The notes under the pieces were generated by a model. It had not been told where the DNA came from and searched no databases. It saw nothing but the letters and a program-made list of their open reading frames with translations. Source: an uncultured Desulfobacteraceae bacterium (lineage in GTDB: Bacteria > Desulfobacterota > Desulfobacteria > Desulfobacterales > UBA5852). Taken from it: a DNA stretch of 64,000 nt. Each line of letters starts with the position of its first letter. Within the stretch, counting starts at the first letter, position 1. A program made the position numbers and the translations under genes. The stretch lies in contig CAJXSL010000002.1 in the NCBI GenBank assembly GCA_913060875.1, forward strand, positions 186,001 through 250,000, written 5' to 3'. This document shows, in pieces, positions 59,223-64,000 of the stretch.

Positions 59223-59252
59223 CCCGAACATCTCATGAAATATCCGGGTTAG
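59219..59252 (+). repeat. R3 solo palindrome after acyltransferase
   Basis: CTAGCCCGAACATCTCA followed by TGAAATATCCGGGTTAG is a 34-bp palindrome. It includes the acyltransferase TAG stop codon and could act as a terminator-like hairpin. Confidence 0.82.
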
Positions 59253-59556
59253 GGGGCGCGGACATGACGCTAATCCACACAAAATGATTGACCTTGTCCG
59301 CCGGGACCCTTATCCTAATAGGGCCTGAAAACGGTGCGCCTCCTCTGGGCGCACCCAGGTTTACTTCCCCTGATAACGCCATAGGAAATCGGTCATACTG
59401 TCTGTCGCTGGTATGGGTGTACCCCCCCCGGGCCGACATCGTACCCGTGTCATCCCATGAAAAGATTTAACGCCCCATGCCGCAACGATCCGTATTGAAC
59501 GCAAACAGCGCTTCGGCATTTATTTAAATGTAGGTTATGACCAAAGGAGGCAAAGC
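59253..59556. other. intergenic region with a GC-rich hairpin
   Basis: There is no gene. The notable feature is GGTGCGCC / GGGCGCACC (about 59333-59355) with a 6-base loop. The strong AAAGGAGGC ribosome site of the next gene lies at the end. Confidence 0.5.
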
Positions 59557-60048
59557 ATGCGTGTTTCATTCCTGACCATCATTTCCACGTGTCTCGTCAT
59601 CCTGGCAATCGGTCCCCTCGCGGCCCAGGAGTTGATCGTATTTCCGGCCCAGGGTCAGAGCAATGACCAGATGGAGCAGGACAAGTTTTCCTGCTACAAC
59701 TGGGCCAAAAATGAAACGGGGTTCGACCCCATGGCACCGCCCACGGCCACGGCACCGCCGCCTAAGAAGGAAGCGCCCCAGGGCGGCGTGGTGCAGGGAG
59801 CGGCCCGCGGGGCCCTGGTGGGGGTTGCCGCCGGCGCCATCGCGGGTGATGCCGGCAAAGGGGCGGCCATTGGGGCCGCATCCGGCGGTCTTTTAGGCGG
59901 CATGCGGCGTGGTGACCAACGCCGGCGGGAGGAACACAACCAGAAACAGTGGGAGCAGGACCAGGCCCGCCAGTATTCCCAGAGCCGCAGCGCCTATAAC
60001 CGTGCCTATTCGGCCTGTCTCGAAGGCAAAGGCTACACCGTCAAATAG
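59557..60048 (+). CDS. exported glycine-zipper protein (YMGG-like)
   Basis: This 163-residue product is preceded by AAAGGAGGC before ATG 59557. It has a signal peptide (LTIISTCLVILAIGPLAAQ) and then a proline/alanine-rich linker. A glycine zipper follows (AARGALVGVAAGAIAGDAGKGAAIGAASGGLLGG), with the GxxxG pattern typical of small membrane-associated proteins. The C-terminus is charged with two Cys (one near FSCYNWAK). It probably inserts in or peripherally covers an envelope membrane. The function is unknown. Confidence 0.8.
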   Translation: MRVSFLTIISTCLVILAIGPLAAQELIVFPAQGQSNDQMEQDKFSCYNWAKNETGFDPMAPPTATAPPPKKEAPQGGVVQGAARGALVGVAAGAIAGDAGKGAAIGAASGGLLGGMRRGDQRRREEHNQKQWEQDQARQYSQSRSAYNRAYSACLEGKGYTVK

Positions 60049-60126
60049 TTTCCAACGCGCGTCCTGTTCCCGGACGGACGCCCAATGGAATCCAAAACAA
60101 ATGATTCAGGCTGAAAGGAGTACACG

Positions 60127-60546
60127 ATGACGTCTCGAAATATTCTTGCGTTTGGTCTTATCGCCCTTGCCGCCCTGATGGTGCCCACCGCCGGCATGGC
60201 CGCGGATTTTGACGGCAGCCGCCCCCTGCTGATCGCGATTATCGATGTGATCGAGTGCCACCCCGGTGGCGACTGCGAGAAAGTGTCGCCGCGGGATGCA
60301 CGCATCCCCCGATTTTTTGAAGTCGATTTCAAGGCAAAAGAGATCAGTGAAATCGGTGATGCCGAAGAAGAGCGGCGCTCCGAGATCCAGCGTATGACCC
60401 GGCAGGAAGGTCTTCTGATTCTGCAGGGCGCCCAGAACGGGCGCGGCTGGTCGGTCAGCATCACCGAGGCCAATGGCGACGCCGTGATTGCGGTTTCCGA
60501 CCCGTTGAGCGGTTTTGTCCTGTTCGGCGCCTGTACACCGCGGTAG
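60127..60546 (+). CDS. exported protein, unknown
   Basis: ATG 60127 has GAAAGGAGTACACG. The 139-residue product has a signal peptide (LAFGLIALAALMVPTAGMAAD, cleavage around Ala-Asp). The mature part is strand-rich: LLIAIIDVIECHPGGDCEKV (two cysteines likely to form a disulfide), FFEVDFKAKEISEIGDAEEERRSEIQ, and VSITEANGDAVIAVS near the end. No family is recognised. It follows the glycine-zipper gene by 78 bp and may be co-transcribed. Confidence 0.7.
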   Translation: MTSRNILAFGLIALAALMVPTAGMAADFDGSRPLLIAIIDVIECHPGGDCEKVSPRDARIPRFFEVDFKAKEISEIGDAEEERRSEIQRMTRQEGLLILQGAQNGRGWSVSITEANGDAVIAVSDPLSGFVLFGACTPR

Positions 60547-60749
60547 GTCACTGTTCGACCCGGCATAAGGCTTTTTTTTGTATTGATCCCGGGTGTTGCA
60601 CCCTGTAGAAGGGACGGCTGCGGTTTTACCGCAAGGAATTCGGTACTGCCGCCCGGCCACCGGCCGGCGGCCGACACACTAACGGTCTTTTGCCAATCAG
60701 CATCTGGCAGAACATTCAATCGCGGGTTTCGCCCCACGACAAAGGCGGT

Positions 60750-61625
60750 ATGGCAAACGGGATGGTTATCCAAAAACGACTGCAAACCTACACGATACCC
60801 TGGAACCTTTTTCTGATAACGGCCGGATCTTTCATTTTTGCGGTTGGCGTCAAGGCCGTGGCCCTGCCCCACGAGTTTATCTCCGGCGGCATGACCGGCC
60901 TCTGCCTCCTGCTGTACTACTGGACCAATTGGCTCACGCCCGGCATCTGGTATTTCATCATCAATGTTCCCATCTTTATTGTCGGCTGGTTGTTTATCAG
61001 CCGGCGTTTTTTTCTCTACAGCATTTACGGCATGGCAACGCTCTCCGTGGCCATCGACTTGATACCCTTTACCTTCCCCGTCCACGATCACATGCTGGCG
61101 GCCATCGCCGGAGGGGCCATTATCGGCACAGGCGCCGGTGTAACCCTGCATTCACTGGGGTCCTCCGGTGGCAACGATGTCATTGCCGTATTCCTGAACC
61201 AAAAATTCAATCTCCGCATGGGAACTTTTTTTTTCGGATTCAATCTGGTGCTGTTCGGTTTCAGCCTGGGCATTATCGAGGTCGACCGGGTGCTCTATTC
61301 CCTGGTGATGAGTTTCGTAACCGCCCAGGTCCTGGACCATGTCCTGACGATTTTCAACCAGCGCAAAATCGTCTTCATCATCTCCGAAGCCTCCCAGGCG
61401 ATTGCCGCGGCCGTCAACACGCGGCTCCGACGCGGCGGGACGTTTCTATACGGACGCGGAACCTATACCCGCAAACGCCGCAAAATTGTCATGACGGTGC
61501 TGAACAATTTTGAGCTGAAACGCCTGGAAGAAATCGTTTTCGATATTGACCCGGACGCCTTCGTTATCATTGAAAGAACATTCAACGTATTGGGGCGGGG
61601 ATTTTCACACCGTAAAGTCTACTAA
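60750..61625 (+). CDS. YitT family membrane protein
   Basis: ATG 60750 (AAAGGCGGT) is preferred to the upstream codons of the track. The roughly 291-residue product has about five hydrophobic helices in an N-terminal DUF161 domain, with the motif ALPHEFISGGMTG near the start. A C-terminal DUF2179 domain follows, from about 220 (IVFIISEASQAIAAAV, LRRGGTFLYGRGTYTRKRRKIVMTVLNNFE). The architecture and motifs fit the YitT family; the transported molecule is unknown. NhaA lies directly downstream with a 20-bp gap, so the two genes may be co-transcribed. Confidence 0.9.
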   Translation: MANGMVIQKRLQTYTIPWNLFLITAGSFIFAVGVKAVALPHEFISGGMTGLCLLLYYWTNWLTPGIWYFIINVPIFIVGWLFISRRFFLYSIYGMATLSVAIDLIPFTFPVHDHMLAAIAGGAIIGTGAGVTLHSLGSSGGNDVIAVFLNQKFNLRMGTFFFGFNLVLFGFSLGIIEVDRVLYSLVMSFVTAQVLDHVLTIFNQRKIVFIISEASQAIAAAVNTRLRRGGTFLYGRGTYTRKRRKIVMTVLNNFELKRLEEIVFDIDPDAFVIIERTFNVLGRGFSHRKVY

Positions 61626-61645
61626 AACAGAAGGAAGGCGAATTT

Positions 61646-62968
61646 ATGGCCCAAGCGCATCATTCAACCGAAGACCTTCTGCCCAAGGAACCCATCGACA
61701 GCATCGTCGATCCCCTGAAGCGCTTTTTGCACATCGAAGCCGCCAGCGGCGTTGTTCTGCTGACGGCAACGGTGGTGGCCCTGACCCTGGCTAATCTGCC
61801 TACGGCCGAGAGCTTCCTGGGAATCTGGAAGACCCGCCTGTCCTTCGGCCTGGGTGGCTTCCAGATGGACCATTCCCTGCAGCACTGGATCAACGATGGG
61901 TTGATGGCAATCTTCTTTTTCGTCATCGGCCTGGAAGTCAAACGTGAGCTGGTGATGGGCGAACTCCAAGACCTGCGACAGGCGGTGCTGCCCATCAGCG
62001 CCGCCATCGGCGGCATGGTGGTTCCGGCCGGTGTCTACCTGGCCCTGCAGTGGGGGGAGCCGGGCGCACGGGGATGGGGTATCCCCATGGCCACGGACAT
62101 TGCTTTCGTGGTGGGATGCCTGGCGGTATTGGGCCAAAGGATTCCCGGCAGCCTGCGCGTTCTGCTGCTGTCCCTGGCCATTGCCGACGATATTGGCGCC
62201 ATTCTGGTCATCGCCATCGGATATACCGAAAGCCTCAACATGATCGCCCTCGGACTGGGGGCCCTTGGCATCGCCGCCCTTCCGCTGATGATGAAAGTCG
62301 GTATCCGCACCCAACCCCTCTATTACGCCGTGATGGTATTGACCTGGTTGGCCTTTCACGAATCCGGCATCCATGCCACGATTGCCGGTGTGATCTTCGG
62401 TCTACTGATGCCCACCCAGTCCTGGATCAGCGAAAGCCGCCTGGAAACCATCGTCAGCAAGACGCGTCACTTTCTGATGGGCGATGGATGGAGTTCGGGC
62501 CAGCGCTACGCCATGCTGCGCCAGATGGAGCAGGCCACCCGCAAAAGCCTATCCCCCCTGGAACGCCACGAGACGGACCTGCATCCCTGGGTGGGGTTTC
62601 TGATCATGCCGGTGTTCGCCCTGGCCAACGCCGGTGTGCCGGTCCAACTCGCCGATATCCTCAACCCTGTGGCGGTGGCCACGGCGCTGGGCTTGTTTGT
62701 GGGCAAACCGGTAGGCATTCTACTCTTCAGCTGGCTCGCGGTTAAAGCCGGTATCGCCCGTCTCCCCGAGGGCGTCAACTGGGGCGCCATCCTGGGCGGC
62801 GGCTTCCTGGCCGGCATCGGCTTTACCATGGCGTTGTTCATTTCCAGCCTGGCATTGAGCGGCGATATCCTGGATGCCGCCAAGGTCGGGGTCATGGCCG
62901 GATCGGCTCTCAGCGCGGTATGCGGCGTGACCCTGCTGATCGTTTTTCTGCCCAAGCCGTCTTCATAA
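61646..62968 (+). CDS. nhaA: Na+/H+ antiporter NhaA
   Basis: This 440-residue antiporter has the twelve-helix NhaA pattern: AASGVVLLTATVVALTLANLP, then WINDGLMAIFFFVIGLEVKREL and RQAVLPISAAIGGM. The paired aspartates are in GIPMATDIAFVVG and LLLSLAIADDIGAILVIA, and a C-terminal block contains GLFVGKPVGILLFSW. The two aspartates needed for Na+ binding in the E. coli protein (Asp163-Asp164 region) appear as ADD. It exports Na+ in exchange for H+ at alkaline pH. Its ATG follows GAAGGAAGGCG and it is 20 bp from the YitT gene. Confidence 0.95.
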   Translation: MAQAHHSTEDLLPKEPIDSIVDPLKRFLHIEAASGVVLLTATVVALTLANLPTAESFLGIWKTRLSFGLGGFQMDHSLQHWINDGLMAIFFFVIGLEVKRELVMGELQDLRQAVLPISAAIGGMVVPAGVYLALQWGEPGARGWGIPMATDIAFVVGCLAVLGQRIPGSLRVLLLSLAIADDIGAILVIAIGYTESLNMIALGLGALGIAALPLMMKVGIRTQPLYYAVMVLTWLAFHESGIHATIAGVIFGLLMPTQSWISESRLETIVSKTRHFLMGDGWSSGQRYAMLRQMEQATRKSLSPLERHETDLHPWVGFLIMPVFALANAGVPVQLADILNPVAVATALGLFVGKPVGILLFSWLAVKAGIARLPEGVNWGAILGGGFLAGIGFTMALFISSLALSGDILDAAKVGVMAGSALSAVCGVTLLIVFLPKPSS

Positions 62969-63033
62969 TGGGCCTGGTCCGCAACCTCTAACTTACCGAT
63001 TTCATTAGCGTCCAGCTTACGTCGGAATTGCGA

Positions 63034-63309
63034 GTATATATCCGGGCCCGGAGGACCCGGCTTTGGGTTGCCCCTGGAAGGGGGGATGCTGCAATCACGA
63101 GAAACAATAGGCGTCAGAAGACAGAATTCAGGAGCCAGAAGGATTTTGATGTCGCTTCGCTCCGTCTTTTGAAAAAGATCGAATGCGCCGAAGGCGAAAA
63201 CCTTATTCTGACTTCTGGATTCTGACGCCTGAATTCCTATACGACGATTACGGCGGAGCCAATTATCTCTGACCTGCCCCAGAGGACCAGGTTTTCTGGA
63301 CCAAATAAA
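63034..63309 (+). repeat. R1 dispersed repeat, copy 3
   Basis: It is near-identical to 40155-40430 and ends directly before the terminator at 63314. It fills most of the 62969-63375 gap. Confidence 0.88.
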
Positions 63310-63313
63310 ACAT

Positions 63314-63350
63314 AGCACCCGCTCCGTATCACCGAAGCGGGTGCTCTTTT
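63314..63350. terminator. intrinsic terminator, possibly bidirectional
   Basis: AGCACCCGCT (63314-63323) pairs with AGCGGGTGCT (63336-63345) and is followed by CTTTT on the plus strand. The minus-strand OmpA-family gene ends 26 bases away, so it may also serve that gene. Confidence 0.7.
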
Positions 63351-63375
63351 CAATCACGCGGTTAGCGGTCCACCG

Positions 63376-64000
63376 CTATTCCTTCTGTTCGTACTCCAGC
63401 GTCACCGTCACCGTCCGGTTCAGGGCCCGGTTTTCCGGCAGCCCGTTTCCGTAGAGCGGGTCAAAAGGCCCCATTCCCATGTGGGTAACAGTCTCCGAGG
63501 GATCATCCCCCAAAGCCGCCATGATCTGGTCGTAAACTGCTTGGGCACGGCGTTCGGACAGCTTGAGATTGTACGCTTCCTTGCCGATGTTATCCGTATG
63601 GCCGACAATGCCCACTTTGGCCTCGGGGAATTGGCGAATGCGGTCGACAATGGTTGCCACCACCGAGGCGTTGCGCTCCTTGATGGTGTCGCTGTCGAAG
63701 TCAAACAGGATCAGGGCATATTTTTCCTGTACACGATACCCCAGGTTGCGGGCCTGCTGGGTTTCCCTCTGGATGAACTCGATGGTCAGGGGCCCGGATG
63801 TCAGCGTCAGGGCCTGGTTTTCCACATCCACCACTTCCAGTTCGGCGGTCAGCTGGCCATACTGTGACAGGGCCGTCGGTGTCAGGGCCTCGTCCGCGAG
63901 AATCATTTCTGCGTCGAGGGCACCATTCCCCTTCTGGGTGAAAATCGGCTGGCCGTCGGCCAGAACGGCCAGGCGCCAGCTTTCAATGCCATGCTCGGAT
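63376..64000 (-). CDS. OmpA-family peptidoglycan-binding protein (partial)
   Basis: The reading frame is still open at the window edge, beyond the track's internal Met start: residues read back from 63906 without a stop (for example WRLAVLADGQPIFTQKG). The gene is therefore truncated at its 5' end by the window. The C-terminal domain is OmpA/MotB type, with LILFDFDSDTIKERN near its start and VGIVGHTDNIGKEAYNLKLSERRAQAVY carrying the Asp and Arg that bind diaminopimelate. The visible upstream part resembles a beta-rich domain. It would tie the envelope to peptidoglycan. Confidence 0.85.
   Translation of the reverse strand, partial: SEHGIESWRLAVLADGQPIFTQKGNGALDAEMILADEALTPTALSQYGQLTAELEVVDVENQALTLTSGPLTIEFIQRETQQARNLGYRVQEKYALILFDFDSDTIKERNASVVATIVDRIRQFPEAKVGIVGHTDNIGKEAYNLKLSERRAQAVYDQIMAALGDDPSETVTHMGMGPFDPLYGNGLPENRALNRTVTVTLEYEQKE

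Noticed and set aside
1-64000. tRNA, rRNA or transposase genes
   Set aside because: I looked for cloverleaf-like and transposase or recombinase patterns and saw none that I could support; small repeats lack any encoded transposase.

Overview
The window is a GC-rich bacterial chromosome segment. It is probably from a Desulfobacterota (deltaproteobacterial, Desulfosarcina-like) organism. That is an inference from the gene repertoire (MaeB malic enzyme, LUD protein, B12/radical SAM protein, AI-2E permease, dipeptide ABC system) and from many dispersed palindromic intergenic repeats; no rRNA or other taxonomic marker is present.

Layout. 0.4-13.8 kb: housekeeping and accessory genes, namely a SLOG-like protein, a DUF374 acyltransferase, a patatin-like phospholipase, a HExxH lipoprotein, a B12/radical SAM protein, a malic enzyme, a hydrolase, a LUD protein, a K+ channel, a PhzF-like enzyme, an aldo/keto reductase and a DUF486 membrane protein. 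13.95-29.98 kb: an AT-richer integron cassette array with 29 attC-like sites and 29 cassettes, but no integron integrase gene in the window (a CALIN-type array). All attC sites point the same way (minus strand), as do nearly all cassette genes. The exceptions are two toxin-antitoxin cassettes, yefM-yoeB and hicAB, which carry their own promoters and face the opposite way. Most other cassette products are unrecognised small membrane, lipoprotein, secreted or zinc-ribbon proteins. One cassette has no ORF and two hold broken genes. 30.0-31.1 kb: the array edge, with a 29-bp palindrome, a four-helix-bundle protein gene and dispersed repeats. 31.2-44.5 kb: RecQ, a CBM9-like protein, an AI-2E family permease, a class III aminotransferase with a four-cysteine insertion, an ICMT-like methyltransferase, a VWA protein, a PAS protein, and an ArsR regulator with a Zn/Cd P-type ATPase. 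44.9-52.5 kb: a membrane protein and a complete dipeptide/oligopeptide ABC importer (ATPases, permeases, binding lipoprotein). 52.9-64 kb: PurB, PepF, PepD, an acyltransferase, small exported proteins, a YitT protein, NhaA and the C-terminal part of an OmpA-family protein running off the edge.

Several families of non-coding repeats lie between genes: a 276-277 bp element in three copies (R1); a TIR-bounded element (R2) and its solo palindrome (R3); a 102-bp direct repeat (R4) flanking the acyltransferase gene; a roughly 190-bp element ending in a strong hairpin (R5, five copies plus a fragment); and a 144-bp TIR element (R6). In four places the terminal repeat of such an element contains the stop codon of the adjacent gene.

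How the genes fit together. The array is a store of accessory functions. Its two addiction modules would select against loss of the region, and its enrichment in envelope-located products suggests roles at the cell surface. The peptide importer together with PepF and PepD would support peptide uptake and breakdown. ArsR and the P-type ATPase form a metal-efflux unit.
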